In this document: piece after piece, positions 1 to 8,942 of the stretch
How the letters are laid out: every line of letters begins with the position of its first letter
How positions within the stretch are numbered: the stretch's first letter is position 1
Assembly (NCBI RefSeq): GCF_002160815.1
Contig: NZ_NFLH01000007.1
Coordinates: 1-64,000, forward strand
From: Massilimicrobiota sp. An134
GTDB taxonomy: Bacteria > Bacillota_I > Bacilli_A > Erysipelotrichales > Coprobacillaceae
Direction: 5' to 3'
Length of the DNA stretch: 64,000 bases
The notes under the pieces: model-generated
Databases searched by the model: none
What the model saw: only the letters and a program-made list of their open reading frames with translations
Told to the model about the DNA's origin: nothing
Made by a program: the position numbers and the translations under genes

Positions 1-120
1 CACAGTTCAAACGGATACCTCAACTGGCATCGTTTCAAGACAAGAATCATGTACAGTCTCAATAAAGACTCAACATATCACCTGTATCCAATCAAAAACA
101 AGGGGGATTTTACAGAATGA
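1..120 (+). CDS. C-terminal end of a probable transposase (5' truncated by window)
   Basis: Frame 1 is open from the first base to a TGA at 118-120. The residues visible include GYLNWHRFKTR followed by a short tail rich in Lys, Tyr and Asn. A Gly-Tyr-x-Asn-aromatic-x-x-Phe-Lys/Arg-x-Arg pattern close to the C-terminus is typical of ISL3-type transposases, so this is probably the last 39 residues of one, though the catalytic residues lie outside the window. Frame 2 is also open through this stretch, so the choice of frame rests on protein-likeness only. Confidence 0.4.
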   Translation, partial: HSSNGYLNWHRFKTRIMYSLNKDSTYHLYPIKNKGDFTE

Positions 121-148
121 TGACAAGAAAAAAATTTATACACTGATT

Positions 149-352
149 GTGGACAATCATGATGTAAGCATTATCAGCAGACAACGTCTGCTGGAAGACA
201 TACTATACAGACTCAATATGATATACGAATATGCAGATGAACTGGATGACTTGACTCAGGAAATCAATCTGAAGTTAGATAAACTGATAGAAAAAGCAGA
301 AAAAAAGAACCATGACCCATCATCAGATCATGATTCTCCTATACAGTTTTAA
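149..352 (+). CDS. Small hypothetical protein, helical and charged
   Basis: The product is not recognised. The frame can begin at a GTG at 149, but no good ribosome binding site precedes it, and the same frame is open upstream to base 2, so this could be the end of a longer gene or an out-of-frame tail of the neighbouring transposase region. About 67 residues are encoded. The middle is an amphipathic helix rich in Leu, Asp, Glu and Lys (RLLEDILYRLNMIYEYADEL, then a Lys/Glu stretch), followed by a polar tail with several Asp, His and Ser. A strong terminator follows directly. Confidence 0.4.
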   Translation: MDNHDVSIISRQRLLEDILYRLNMIYEYADELDDLTQEINLKLDKLIEKAEKKNHDPSSDHDSPIQF

Positions 353-387
353 AATTGTGGGAAGAACAGCCTTCCCACAATTTCTTA
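352..387 (+). terminator. Intrinsic terminator of the small ORF
   Basis: A perfect 13-bp stem (352-364 with 371-383, left arm AAATTGTGGGAAG) with a 6-base loop directly follows the stop codon of the small ORF and is followed by a T-rich stretch. The remaining bases to 446 show nothing further. Confidence 0.75.
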
Positions 388-446
388 TAATCCAAAACCT
401 CACAACCCCGTGTTATTTTAGATTACCAAAATCAGTAATTATAATT

Positions 447-1415
447 TTAAAGATTGAGTGTATGATAACGATAACCTGTTTGAAAATCAACTAAATTTTC
501 TAACTCTTCATGTGCTTTAAGATGCTCTAAATTTCTTATAACTAAATCAGTAAAATAAGTTCTGGCACTTTCCCATACATAACCACCTGAAGCATGTGGC
601 GTTATCAAAACATTATCCATTTGCCAAAGCGGATGATCAGCTGGCAATGGTTCTTCTTCAACAACATCTAACCCAACCCCATAAAGATGCCCCTGATTCA
701 ATACATTGACAAGATCATCAGTAGCAATAGCACTTCCTCTTCCAACATTAATCAATACAGCATCCCTCTTCATTAACATCAGTTTTTGCTGATCAAATAA
801 ATGATAAGTCTGCGAAGATTGAGGCAACGCCAAAATAACAAAATCTCCACGTGGAAGAACATCTTCCAATTGGTCCGTTGTATAAATTTCATCAAGACAT
901 GATGGACAGTGAGATAGTCGACGTCTTACACCAATGTTATAACAGTCAAAAGCTTTTAAGCTTTTTGCGATTGTATATCCTAAATCTCCTAAACCAACAA
1001 TCACAACAGTCTGACGATAAAGCTCTTTTCCAATAGTATCTGCCTGCCAGATTCCATTTTGCATATGCTGAATATATGTTTTAAAATTTTTATTCAAAGC
1101 TAAGATCATACCAATAGTATGTTCAGCAATAGCTACGCCATAAGTTCCAGAAGCATTAGCTAAAAGAGTATGAGAAGACAAAATACCTGGTTTGACATAT
1201 TCATCACTTCCCGCACTATTTAATAAAATCGCCTGTAAATGCTCACGATTCAAATCATATTGCAACGGTGGATTGCCAACAATCACATCACACTGGTCAA
1301 TCATCTTTTGTGTCACAGTATGCCTAGTTGCATAAATAAAATGATCTTGAGAAAAATGTTGTTCTATCTTTTCAAAATTATCTTTTTGTAAAGGAGCCAA
1401 CATTAAAATATTCAT
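447..1415 (-). CDS. D-isomer specific 2-hydroxyacid dehydrogenase, NAD-binding
   Basis: This 322-residue protein should oxidise or reduce a D-2-hydroxyacid/2-keto acid pair with NAD in the cytoplasm. Its Rossmann motif GLGDLG lies near residue 140. The typical C-terminal signature follows: NVGRGS (catalytic Arg region), then VEEEPLP (Glu) and TPHASGG (catalytic His). Length matches the family. Its ATG overlaps the stop of the upstream aspartate kinase gene by 4 bases, so the two are translationally coupled; a purine-rich AAAGGGATGG sits before the start. The substrate cannot be told from sequence. The pairing with aspartokinase may reflect only shared transcription, or a role in an amino-acid-derived keto acid pathway. 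Confidence 0.85.
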   Translation of the reverse strand: MNILMLAPLQKDNFEKIEQHFSQDHFIYATRHTVTQKMIDQCDVIVGNPPLQYDLNREHLQAILLNSAGSDEYVKPGILSSHTLLANASGTYGVAIAEHTIGMILALNKNFKTYIQHMQNGIWQADTIGKELYRQTVVIVGLGDLGYTIAKSLKAFDCYNIGVRRRLSHCPSCLDEIYTTDQLEDVLPRGDFVILALPQSSQTYHLFDQQKLMLMKRDAVLINVGRGSAIATDDLVNVLNQGHLYGVGLDVVEEEPLPADHPLWQMDNVLITPHASGGYVWESARTYFTDLVIRNLEHLKAHEELENLVDFQTGYRYHTLNL

Positions 1416-2743
1416 AATCCATCCCTTTCATTATCAATGAATTCTTTATAAATAGCTTTAATAGCTGGCTTAAAATAACAGTTACGTACGCCAATAATAA
1501 TATTTAATTCACTAGATCCCTGATCAATCATTTTGATATTGATATTTTCTTTAGCCAAAGCCTTAAAAACACGAGCCGCTGTTCCTCGACTGGCTTTCAT
1601 TCCTCTACCTACTACCGCAATCAATGATAAATCCGACTCTAAAATAATAGAATCAGGGTGCACACTGCGATGTAATCCCGCTAAAATATCTTGTTCTTTA
1701 TCAATAAATTCTTCAGTATTGACAATCACTGTCATTGTATCAATACCCGAAGGCATATGTTCAAATGAGATATGATAATCTTCAAAAACTTGTAAAACTT
1801 TACGCCCAAATCCAATTTCAGAATTCATCATATCTTTTTCAATCATGACTGTCGCAAAGCCTTGTTTTCCCGCAATACCCGTAATCACATGTGCTGGCTT
1901 ATGGCAGGTACTTTCTACAATCAAAGTTCCTGGATCTTGAGGTCTATTGGTATTTTTTATATGAATAGGAATTCCTTCCTTACGGACAGGGAAAACAGAA
2001 TTTTCATGTAAGACTGAAGCTCCCATATAAGACAATTCTCTTAATTCTTTATAAGTAATTGTTTCAATAACATCAGGATTTTTCACAATACGTGGATCAG
2101 CAATCAAAAAACCTGACACATCAGTCCAGTTTTCATATAAATCAACTTTCCCATTTTTAGCCACTATAGATCCTGTTACATCTGAACCCCCTCTAGAAAA
2201 AGCTTTAATCTGACCACTATCATCATTAAGCGATCCATAAAATCCAGGTATCACTGCATAAGAAACTGATTCTAGTTTTTGAGATAAAATAGGATCTGTT
2301 TTTTTCGCATCATAACGTCCATCTTCATCAATAAAGATAACATCTTTGGCATCAATAAATTCAAACCCTAAATAAGCAGCCAAAATCTTTCCATTTAAAT
2401 ATTCTCCACGACTCACAATATAATCTTCACTCGTTCCATCTTCTAAAGCTTTTTGAATAGCTAGAAAATCTTCTTCAAGAGATATATCAATATGCAATCC
2501 TTCAATAATATCTAAAAAACGTTCTTTAAGCTGATCAAAATACAAATGAAACTCATTTTTTGTCTTAGCATAAAAGATTTTATATAAAAGATCTGTCACC
2601 TTGGTATCATCTTTGAACCTTTTTCCAGGTGCACTTGGCACAACAAATCGTCTGTCTTTATCACTTTTTATAATATCATAGACTTTTTGAAATTGTGTTG
2701 CATCAGCTAACGATGAACCACCAAATTTCACAATTTTACTCAT
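1412..2743 (-). CDS. lysC: Aspartate kinase (aspartokinase)
   Basis: The enzyme phosphorylates L-aspartate with ATP, the first step towards lysine, threonine and methionine and towards diaminopimelate for the wall. The N-terminus reads MSKIVKFGGSSLAD, the kinase Lys-Phe-Gly-Gly-Ser-Ser signature. The substrate-binding region with SRGGSD and DPRIV lies in the middle, and the last 150 residues look like two ACT domains, which usually carry feedback control by end products. The start at 2743 is chosen because GGAGG lies 8 bases upstream; an in-frame extension to 2830 has no binding site and reads through the upstream terminator. The product is 443 residues. No lysine riboswitch is visible upstream. 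Confidence 0.93.
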   Translation of the reverse strand: MSKIVKFGGSSLADATQFQKVYDIIKSDKDRRFVVPSAPGKRFKDDTKVTDLLYKIFYAKTKNEFHLYFDQLKERFLDIIEGLHIDISLEEDFLAIQKALEDGTSEDYIVSRGEYLNGKILAAYLGFEFIDAKDVIFIDEDGRYDAKKTDPILSQKLESVSYAVIPGFYGSLNDDSGQIKAFSRGGSDVTGSIVAKNGKVDLYENWTDVSGFLIADPRIVKNPDVIETITYKELRELSYMGASVLHENSVFPVRKEGIPIHIKNTNRPQDPGTLIVESTCHKPAHVITGIAGKQGFATVMIEKDMMNSEIGFGRKVLQVFEDYHISFEHMPSGIDTMTVIVNTEEFIDKEQDILAGLHRSVHPDSIILESDLSLIAVVGRGMKASRGTAARVFKALAKENINIKMIDQGSSELNIIIGVRNCYFKPAIKAIYKEFIDNERDGL

Positions 2744-2810
2744 GATTATCGCCTCCATTAATACTATTAGGATACATGATTCTTCCTCTTTATTCAACCT
2801 GGAAAAGAAA

Positions 2811-2837
2811 AAATATCTTGGTTTTTTCAAGATATTT
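2811..2837 (-). terminator. Terminator downstream of xpt
   Basis: A 10-bp perfect stem (2811-2820 with 2828-2837) is followed on the minus strand by a T-rich run. It separates xpt from lysC, so lysC likely has its own promoter or depends on readthrough. Confidence 0.7.
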
Positions 2838-2841
2838 CCTC

Positions 2842-3420
2842 TTATCTAAAGACAATTTCTCCTTTTTCATCATCCATCTGATCAATGATTGCTAATGATT
2901 CTAAATGATAACCTAATTTTCTAATTGTCTTTCCACCACTTTGATAACCTTTTTCAATGACAATACCAATACCTTCTACAGTTGCCCCAGCTTGATGAAT
3001 CAAATCAATTAATCCTAAAACTGCACACCCATTAGCTAGAAAGTCATCAATGATTAAGACATGATCATTTTCATTTAAATATTGTTTTGAAATCACAACA
3101 TCATTTGTATTTTGATGTGTAAATGATTCTACTGTTGTATGATATAATTCATCAGAGATATTTGATGATTTTGATTTTTTTGCAAAGACAACAGGTACAT
3201 TTTGAAAATGTCTTGCAGTCATAACAGCTACACCAATACCACTGGCTTCAATCGTTAAAATTTTATTAATGGGATGTTTTTGAAAAAGTGTTTGAAACTC
3301 TTTTCCCATTTCATCTAAAAATGCAACATCAATCTGATGATTTAAAAAACTATCGACTTTTAAAATATTTCCTTTTTTTACAATACCTTCTCTAATAATT
3401 TTTTCTTCTAACGCTTTCAT
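2842..3420 (-). CDS. xpt: Xanthine phosphoribosyltransferase
   Basis: The protein converts xanthine and PRPP to XMP in purine salvage. At 192 residues it has the normal Xpt length. The PRPP-binding loop is seen as VLIIDDFLANG near residues 120-130, and the EASGIGVA segment near residue 60 matches the family. Its ATG overlaps the end of the acetyltransferase gene by 4 bases (ATGA), so the pair forms a coupled operon. No purine riboswitch is visible upstream of the pair, unlike in many Bacilli. Confidence 0.93.
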   Translation of the reverse strand: MKALEEKIIREGIVKKGNILKVDSFLNHQIDVAFLDEMGKEFQTLFQKHPINKILTIEASGIGVAVMTARHFQNVPVVFAKKSKSSNISDELYHTTVESFTHQNTNDVVISKQYLNENDHVLIIDDFLANGCAVLGLIDLIHQAGATVEGIGIVIEKGYQSGGKTIRKLGYHLESLAIIDQMDDEKGEIVFR

Positions 3421-3941
3421 AATTCTCCCTTTTGTTGATAAACAACTTTAAATATTTCTTTTTTTATCATTTGATATTGTTGATCATCCATAACCTTTGG
3501 ATATGTCATGAATGTCAATTGAACTGAATAATCATTTTCTCTAAATGTAGGTTGTATATACTGATAAGGATTTAAAACAAATCCCATTCTTTCATAAAAC
3601 TGGATACGTTTTCGAGATATTTCATCATGAGGAACTTCTACTTCTAAAAATAAGAATTTATCTTTATATAAATAACAAAATTGTTGTATAAAGTATGTTC
3701 CTAATCCTTGACCACGCATCTTTGTTTCAATTGCAAAGTTTTCTAAATAAACACAATTTTCCAATTCCCATACAATCATTGCTCCTTGTAACTCATTATG
3801 ATCATATTTTGCATAAATGCTAAATAGATTTTGTTGAAATAACTTTTTCATCTGTTCATAGGGTCTTAACTCTTCCAATACAAAAGATTGCTGAAATAAA
3901 CGATAAACATCATCAAACTGTGATATAGATATTTTCTCCAT
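3417..3941 (-). CDS. GNAT family N-acetyltransferase
   Basis: This 174-residue protein has the acetyl-CoA binding motif of GNAT enzymes as MRGQGLGTYFI around residue 80, followed by a typical beta strand (FLEVEV) and a helix with ARG-like residues before YERMGF. It should transfer an acetyl group from acetyl-CoA to an amine, but the acceptor is unknown. The start has AAGGTGGTGAAACA before the ATG. It is the first gene of the operon with xpt; no link in function is known to me. Confidence 0.8.
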   Translation of the reverse strand: MEKISISQFDDVYRLFQQSFVLEELRPYEQMKKLFQQNLFSIYAKYDHNELQGAMIVWELENCVYLENFAIETKMRGQGLGTYFIQQFCYLYKDKFLFLEVEVPHDEISRKRIQFYERMGFVLNPYQYIQPTFRENDYSVQLTFMTYPKVMDDQQYQMIKKEIFKVVYQQKGEL

Positions 3942-4028
3942 TGTTTCACCACCTTATATCCATTCTAGCATAATCCAATCAGGATACCAAGTCTGCTTGT
4001 TCAAGTTGTAATAAAAATATCTTGACCA

Positions 4029-4079
4029 ATATTAAAAACCAGGAAAAATATATTTCCATACAATTCCTGGTTAAATATT
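4029..4079 (-). terminator. Probable terminator of the superoxide reductase gene
   Basis: Two nested inverted repeats (AACCAGGAA at 4037-4045 with TTCCTGGTT at 4064-4072, and outer AATATT arms) lie 50-100 bases beyond the stop of the superoxide reductase gene. The long loop and poor T run make the terminator call tentative. Confidence 0.45.
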
Positions 4080-4131
4080 GTCATCTTAACTTAATGACAT
4101 TGATCTTATGATAAGTTTCCTTGTTTATGAT

Positions 4132-4512
4132 TTATGCTTCAATTGTTGCTTTCCATAACCCATGTAAGTTACAGTATTCGTATACTTCAATTGTTCCTTT
4201 ATAATCACCAATTGCAAATACCGCTTCAGGTTGATCAGCAGATGTTAAATCTACACGTAAAACTTGACTGTTGAATACAGCAATAATTGTTGTAATTAAA
4301 TGTTCATCAGTCATTGGATGTGAAACTTCACCAACTTTTACATGAAGTTTGTCTCCATCTATAGATAATACAGGAACGTGTTTTTCTAATGCACCATCTG
4401 TTGTATTCGCTGTTAATTCTACCATTGGTTTTCCACAACAAACAACTGGTACTCCTTTATCAACAATTTTTTCTACTACATTTCCACAAATTGGACATAC
4501 ATATAATTTCAT
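4132..4512 (-). CDS. dfx: Desulfoferrodoxin / superoxide reductase
   Basis: The enzyme reduces superoxide to hydrogen peroxide without making oxygen, a defence typical of anaerobes. Both iron centres are visible in the 126 residues. The N-terminal desulforedoxin domain has CPIC at 6-9 and CC at 25-26, the four Cys of centre I. The catalytic centre II ligands are EKHVPV near 44-49, HPMTDEH near 65-71 and CNLHGLW near 113-119. It appears to be a single-gene unit with a terminator downstream. No rubredoxin partner gene lies next to it. Confidence 0.95.
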   Translation of the reverse strand: MKLYVCPICGNVVEKIVDKGVPVVCCGKPMVELTANTTDGALEKHVPVLSIDGDKLHVKVGEVSHPMTDEHLITTIIAVFNSQVLRVDLTSADQPEAVFAIGDYKGTIEVYEYCNLHGLWKATIEA

Positions 4513-4585
4513 AATCTCTTTCTCCTTTCATGACAAGATCATTGTACCATGTCTTATATATTATAGCTAATCATATGCACTTTTA

Positions 4586-5086
4586 TTATTCTTTTTTTAA
4601 TAACTGACAATATGTACGATATGTATAATTATCAAAACAAACAATATCTATTCTTTTGACATATTGACATGGATAATTTTTAAGCGTTTCTATCGCAATT
4701 GTAGCTGCCTGTGATACAGGATAACGATAAGCCCCTGTACTAATTGAAGGAAAAGCAATATGTTGACATTGATATTCTTCAGCTTTTTCCAGACAGCGTA
4801 TATAACAAGACTGTAATTGTTTGGCTTCATCATGTTGTCCATCACGATAAACCGGACCAACTGTATGAATTACATAACGTGCTGGTAAATGATAAGCCTT
4901 TGTGACTTTTGCATCACCAGTCGCACATCCATGCAACAAACGACACTCAGCCAATAATTCAGGTCCAGCTTTGCGATGAATAGCACCATCCACCCCTCCA
5001 CCACCTAATAAACTATTATTGGCAGCATTGACTATGGCATCACATGATATTTGAGTAATATCACCTTGAATAATTTGAATTTTCAT
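4586..5086 (-). CDS. Macro domain ADP-ribose hydrolase/binder
   Basis: A single macro domain of 166 residues, of the class that removes acetyl from O-acetyl-ADP-ribose or ADP-ribose from proteins. The signature segments are [28 protein letters not shown] and, later, ISTGAYRYP, which form the ADP-ribose pocket. The Asn-Ala-Ala-Asn and Gly-rich loop with Asp are all intact, so activity is expected. The start at 5086 is preferred because AAGGTG lies 6 bases upstream; a longer frame to 5125 has none. It is a stand-alone gene, not linked to a sirtuin or lipoylation operon here. Confidence 0.92.
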   Translation of the reverse strand: MKIQIIQGDITQISCDAIVNAANNSLLGGGGVDGAIHRKAGPELLAECRLLHGCATGDAKVTKAYHLPARYVIHTVGPVYRDGQHDEAKQLQSCYIRCLEKAEEYQCQHIAFPSISTGAYRYPVSQAATIAIETLKNYPCQYVKRIDIVCFDNYTYRTYCQLLKKE

Positions 5087-5116
5087 TTCTTTCACCTTCT
5101 TTTTTATTATAACAAA

Positions 5117-5143
5117 AAAAGTCATTTGATAGAAACGACTTTT
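5117..5143 (-). terminator. Terminator of the YcxB-like gene
   Basis: Arms AAAAGTC (5117-5123) and GACTTTT (5137-5143) form a hairpin with a further 3-bp inner stem, followed on the minus strand by seven T. The stem overlaps the stop codon of the gene at 5142-5663. Confidence 0.65.
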
Positions 5144-5663
5144 ATGCTTTGATCCATTTTTTTATTTTTGTATCTTTTTGTTTCAGGAAATCTATAAATT
5201 CATGAACACTCACTTTTAAACAATCTTTTCGAATAATAATGATTTCATTTTTCTTTGCTAATAAAACATATGCATGTTCTGTCTGTGATAAAGTTTTTAA
5301 ATGAGAGTAAGGAATCTTATTATCAATAGATGTCTGACAATTATGTACAACGACATATTCTCCTCCAAAACTCATTGTATATGTAATCTTCTGTTCATCA
5401 ATTTCTTCTTTCATTAATTTTAACATTTCTTTGTAATGACTATGAATCAAAAAGAAAATTTCCCCAATACACACAGCACCTAAAACCAATAAAACAACAC
5501 CTTGTAACATATTTTGATTGACGACATTTATAATACCTAAAATTAATGAAATCACACCTGTTAATGACAATAAATATTTTTGCCATGGAGCAATCATGTA
5601 TCTTTTCACTTCTTTTAATAAATCTTCACCAACAATATTATGACTAATTTGAATTCTTTTCAT
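5142..5663 (-). CDS. YcxB-like membrane protein
   Basis: A 173-residue protein of unknown function. After a charged N-terminus of about 30 residues there are two adjacent membrane segments (around residues 35-75), then a cytoplasmic domain with beta strands, including [15 protein letters not shown] near the end. This order, two helices followed by a domain ending in a short basic segment, is the layout of the YcxB family. The start at 5663 has GGAGG 9 bases upstream; the in-frame ATG at 5690 has no site. It appears to be monocistronic. Confidence 0.6.
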   Translation of the reverse strand: MKRIQISHNIVGEDLLKEVKRYMIAPWQKYLLSLTGVISLILGIINVVNQNMLQGVVLLVLGAVCIGEIFFLIHSHYKEMLKLMKEEIDEQKITYTMSFGGEYVVVHNCQTSIDNKIPYSHLKTLSQTEHAYVLLAKKNEIIIIRKDCLKVSVHEFIDFLKQKDTKIKKWIKA

Positions 5664-5723
5664 ATAACCCTTCCTCCAACAATACACCATTATCCTTTAT
5701 AATTATGTCTTAGATATTAACTT

Positions 5724-6653
5724 TTATAAAATTTGATAAATAAAAACAATGATCGGCATTGTGATAATACAAAAAATAACAGACATAACATTCATGATAC
5801 TCGTATAACCTGGATGTTTATCATATAACTGGGCAAATTGGGTAATTGTTGCAGCAGCAGGAGCACTTGCAGCCAAAAGACTGATCAACAATATCTGATA
5901 AGCATCCTGATGAAAATTTTGTAATCCCAGCAAACGAAACGCCAAAATCACAGCCAAAGGATAAACAATCAATCTCAAAAAACAAATACCGTAAACCCTT
6001 TTTTCTTTAAAAACAGATAAAATATCAATATCGCCTAATAACATTCCAATCACCAGCATACTTAATGGCCCTACCATAGAACCAACACTACTTACTGTAT
6101 CATGAATCAGTGCTGGAAAATGCCAGCGTGCTATAAACATAATCATTCCTAACATAATCGCTATAACATTCACATTCAAGATAATCTTTTTGAAATCATA
6201 CTGCTTTTCATTACAAACCAGATTTTTCCCATGTGTCCATATTAAAATAGTTTGAACAACCATATATCCACTTGTATATAAAACCCATTCTTCCCCTAAA
6301 ATAGAAGCTACCAAAGGTATAATCAGATTACCAGCATTAGAATAAATAAGCGTTGCTTTTTCTACAGGCATAAAATGAAAGATCTGTCCCAATAATTTTG
6401 TTAATGGAATGAAAATCAAATGAACGACAATGGCCCCAATAAAAGATAAAATCAATCCCATCAGCTTCTCATTTGTAAAATCAATCTGAAAAGAATTTAA
6501 AATTGTACAAGGACAAACAATATATAAAACAATTTTAGAAATCACTTTGCTATCATCAGATGTCAGTACACGACACTTTACAGTTAAATATCCTACAAAA
6601 ATAATAAGAAATAATCCAAAAATATTTTGAGCTAATAAAAGACTTAATTCCAT
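5724..6653 (-). CDS. AEC (auxin efflux carrier) family transporter
   Basis: An integral membrane protein of 309 residues with about ten hydrophobic segments. The family in bacteria exports or imports small carboxylates such as malate or lactate, or amino acids. Diagnostic segments are the N-terminal GLFLIIFVGYLTVK, the SNAGNLIIPLVAS loop in the first half and a C-terminal SAPAAATITQFAQLYD, the last close to the conserved family helix. The start at 6653 has GGAGAGG upstream. It is divergent from the lactate dehydrogenase gene, so transport of a 2-hydroxy acid is a reasonable guess but unproven. Confidence 0.85.
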   Translation of the reverse strand: MELSLLLAQNIFGLFLIIFVGYLTVKCRVLTSDDSKVISKIVLYIVCPCTILNSFQIDFTNEKLMGLILSFIGAIVVHLIFIPLTKLLGQIFHFMPVEKATLIYSNAGNLIIPLVASILGEEWVLYTSGYMVVQTILIWTHGKNLVCNEKQYDFKKIILNVNVIAIMLGMIMFIARWHFPALIHDTVSSVGSMVGPLSMLVIGMLLGDIDILSVFKEKRVYGICFLRLIVYPLAVILAFRLLGLQNFHQDAYQILLISLLAASAPAAATITQFAQLYDKHPGYTSIMNVMSVIFCIITMPIIVFIYQIL

Positions 6654-6757
6654 AAATTTCCTCTCCCACATATAGTATACTTATTTTTATCAAACACACA
6701 TTTTATTTTCAGGTTTTGAAAACTTTTTATCATATTTCATTACAATTTTATGAATTA

Positions 6758-6766
6758 TGATATAAT
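6758..6766 (+). promoter_or_regulatory. Extended -10 promoter of the lactate dehydrogenase gene
   Basis: TGATATAAT (6758-6766) is an extended -10 element about 30 bases before the start codon. The -35 region is poor (TTCATT/TTACAA at non-ideal spacing), consistent with an extended -10 promoter. Confidence 0.5.
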
Positions 6767-6796
6767 CATTTTAGACTTATAACGAGGAGAAAAGAA

Positions 6797-7750
6797 ATGA
6801 AATTAGAAAAAAGAAAAATTGTCATTATTGGATGTGGACACGTTGGTGTCAGTACTGCATTTTGTTTGATTAATCAAGGTCTATGTGACGAAATTGCTTT
6901 GATTGATTTGAATGAAGAGAAAGTTTTAGGAGAAGTCTTAGATTTATCTCAAAGCATTGAATATATGAATCGTAATACACATGTCAAAGTGGGACGATAT
7001 GAAGACTGTGAAGATGCTCAAATTGTTATCATCACAGCAAGTGTTCCAACCCCTCAAAGTGGTAATGACCGTTTAAAGATGTTAGAACCATCTTTAAATG
7101 TCATGAAAAGTATTATTACTCAAATTAAAGAACATCATTTTGATGGACATTTGATTGTTGTTTCAAACCCTGTAGATTTAATGAGTTATTATGCTTATAA
7201 ACTTTCTGGTTTACCAGCTAATCAGGTTATTGGAACAGGAACAACATTAGATACAGCCCGTTTAAAATATTTCATCGCCCAAAAAATCCAAGTTGATCCT
7301 CGCAGTGTTCATGCGATGGTCATTGGTGAACATGGAGATAGTGAAATGATTCCATGGTCAACTGTTCGTATTGGTGGTAAGGATATTTATAGTGTTGTTC
7401 AAGATAACCAGAGTCGTTTAGGACAAGAACCCTATCAACAGATGAAAAAAGATACAATTCAGGCTGGTTGGGAAATTTTCAATCGTAAAGGGAATACTTG
7501 TTATGGTATAGCCTCAAGTACAGTCGGTATTATTCGCACAATCTTACATAATGAAAACCAGATTTTACCTGTTTCAACATTGCTTCGTGGCGAATATGGT
7601 CAGGATGATTTATTTATCAGTGTGCCAGCCATCATTGATCGTAGTGGTGTTAGAGAAATTGTTGAATTACGCATGACACCACAAGAACAAGAAGAGTTCA
7701 ATCAATCTTGTCAACGCTTAAAATCATTTTATGATCTTTTAAATCAATAG
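6797..7750 (+). CDS. ldh: L-lactate / L-2-hydroxyacid dehydrogenase
   Basis: The enzyme should interconvert pyruvate (or another 2-keto acid) and the L-hydroxy acid with NADH, the electron sink of fermentation. In 317 residues the NAD motif GCGHVG (12-17), Asp37-type ALIDLN, SNPVD and the catalytic GEHGDSE are present. The mobile substrate loop is unusual: it reads ASVPTPQSGNDR instead of the common A-G-x-P-Q-K-P-G-E-T-R and is one residue longer, so the Gln that favours pyruvate is shifted. The Arg at its end is kept. That hints at a broader 2-keto acid range, as in hydroxyisocaproate dehydrogenases. GAGGAG precedes the ATG. The gene stands alone, with its own promoter and terminator. Confidence 0.85.
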   Translation: MKLEKRKIVIIGCGHVGVSTAFCLINQGLCDEIALIDLNEEKVLGEVLDLSQSIEYMNRNTHVKVGRYEDCEDAQIVIITASVPTPQSGNDRLKMLEPSLNVMKSIITQIKEHHFDGHLIVVSNPVDLMSYYAYKLSGLPANQVIGTGTTLDTARLKYFIAQKIQVDPRSVHAMVIGEHGDSEMIPWSTVRIGGKDIYSVVQDNQSRLGQEPYQQMKKDTIQAGWEIFNRKGNTCYGIASSTVGIIRTILHNENQILPVSTLLRGEYGQDDLFISVPAIIDRSGVREIVELRMTPQEQEEFNQSCQRLKSFYDLLNQ

Positions 7751-7778
7751 TTCTATGCTTAAACATAGAACTTTTTTA
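7749..7778 (+). terminator. Terminator of the lactate dehydrogenase gene
   Basis: A 9-bp stem (AGTTCTATG at 7749-7757 with CATAGAACT at 7764-7772) followed by six T. It overlaps the last codons of the convergent lrgB gene. Confidence 0.85.
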
Positions 7779-8471
7779 TATCCATAAACGAATCATAATA
7801 GGCGCTAAAAACACAGTGAATATACCTGAAATCACAATGGATAAACTACTCATTGCTGCCTCAATTTCACCCCACTCAATCGCTTTCGCTGTTCCAATAG
7901 CATGAGCACTATTTCCTAATGCCAATCCACGTGCAACAGGATGATTGATATGGAAAACTTTAAAAATCGTTTTAGCAATCATTGATCCAAAAATTCCTGT
8001 TAAAATGACAACACCTACTGTCATTGTCGAATGACCACCAAGTAATTCTGATACTCCAATAGCAATCGCTGTCGTAATAGATTTTGGCATCAAAGAATAT
8101 AAAACTGTTTCACTTGTCTTCAACAAAATACAAAGAACCATAACACTCATCAAACCAGACAGACAACCACATAATAAGCTTACTATAATAGCTCCAAAAT
8201 GTTTAACCAGGACTTGTGTTTGTTTATATAAAGGAATCGCTAAACAAACAGTTGATGGAGTCAATAAATATGTAATCATTTGTGCTCCTTGATTATATAT
8301 CTGAAAATCAATATCTAAAACATATAAAACAAAGATAGTCAAAAAAGCACTGATTAATAATGGATTCAAAAGAGAATAAGACCATCGCTTTCTTATTTGA
8401 ACAGCCAACCAATATGTTAATAAACTTAATACAATGCCAAAATAAGATGTTTCAATCAATAAATTATTCAT
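7776..8471 (-). CDS. lrgB: LrgB/CidB family membrane protein
   Basis: A 231-residue protein with about six membrane helices. The family pattern TPSTVCLAIPLY, PKSITTAIAIGVSE and GNSAHAIGTAKA is intact. With LrgA it forms the holin/antiholin-like pair described in staphylococci, now also linked to pyruvate, acetate or glycolate movement across the membrane. It overlaps lrgA by 8 bases and is co-transcribed with it. It converges on the lactate dehydrogenase gene, which fits a pyruvate-related role, though that is inference. Confidence 0.92.
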   Translation of the reverse strand: MNNLLIETSYFGIVLSLLTYWLAVQIRKRWSYSLLNPLLISAFLTIFVLYVLDIDFQIYNQGAQMITYLLTPSTVCLAIPLYKQTQVLVKHFGAIIVSLLCGCLSGLMSVMVLCILLKTSETVLYSLMPKSITTAIAIGVSELLGGHSTMTVGVVILTGIFGSMIAKTIFKVFHINHPVARGLALGNSAHAIGTAKAIEWGEIEAAMSSLSIVISGIFTVFLAPIMIRLWI

Positions 8472-8817
8472 TGATATTTTTCCTTTCTATCATATATTGT
8501 GCAACTTTCCCTGTCACTACCATTACAATGACTGTACTTATAACAAGAGCAATCATAATGACAGCTATGTTTTCAAATAATTCTTCTTTGATATTCATTA
8601 AACCAACAGCAGATGGAACAAATAAAACAGGCATAATCAAAATCAGCCAATCTGCAACATCTTCTATTGCTGATAATGGAATCATTTTTGTATAAAGACC
8701 AACTAACATGATCAACAATCCATAAACACTTGCTGGAATGGGTAATGGTAAAAAACTCAATAATTCTCCTACAAATGAAATCAACATAATAATAAGAAAC
8801 TGATGTATATATTTCAT
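8464..8817 (-). CDS. lrgA: LrgA/CidA family membrane protein
   Basis: A 117-residue protein with four predicted membrane helices and the family signature PLPIPASVYGLLIM near residues 25-38 and MPVLFVPSAVGLM near 60-72. It is the first gene of an lrgAB operon, with an AGGAGG-type site before the start at 8817. No lytSR sensor genes are adjacent, so control probably comes from elsewhere. Confidence 0.92.
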   Translation of the reverse strand: MKYIHQFLIIMLISFVGELLSFLPLPIPASVYGLLIMLVGLYTKMIPLSAIEDVADWLILIMPVLFVPSAVGLMNIKEELFENIAVIMIALVISTVIVMVVTGKVAQYMIERKNINE

Positions 8818-8942
8818 AATGACCTCCTGTTGTGATACCGTGCAACATTATAACATGATTTGACTGATGATTATACTTTTTTTATAAATTCATTTGCATT
8901 TTTATATTGAATAGATTTAAATATAGAGTTGAGGTGATCACA

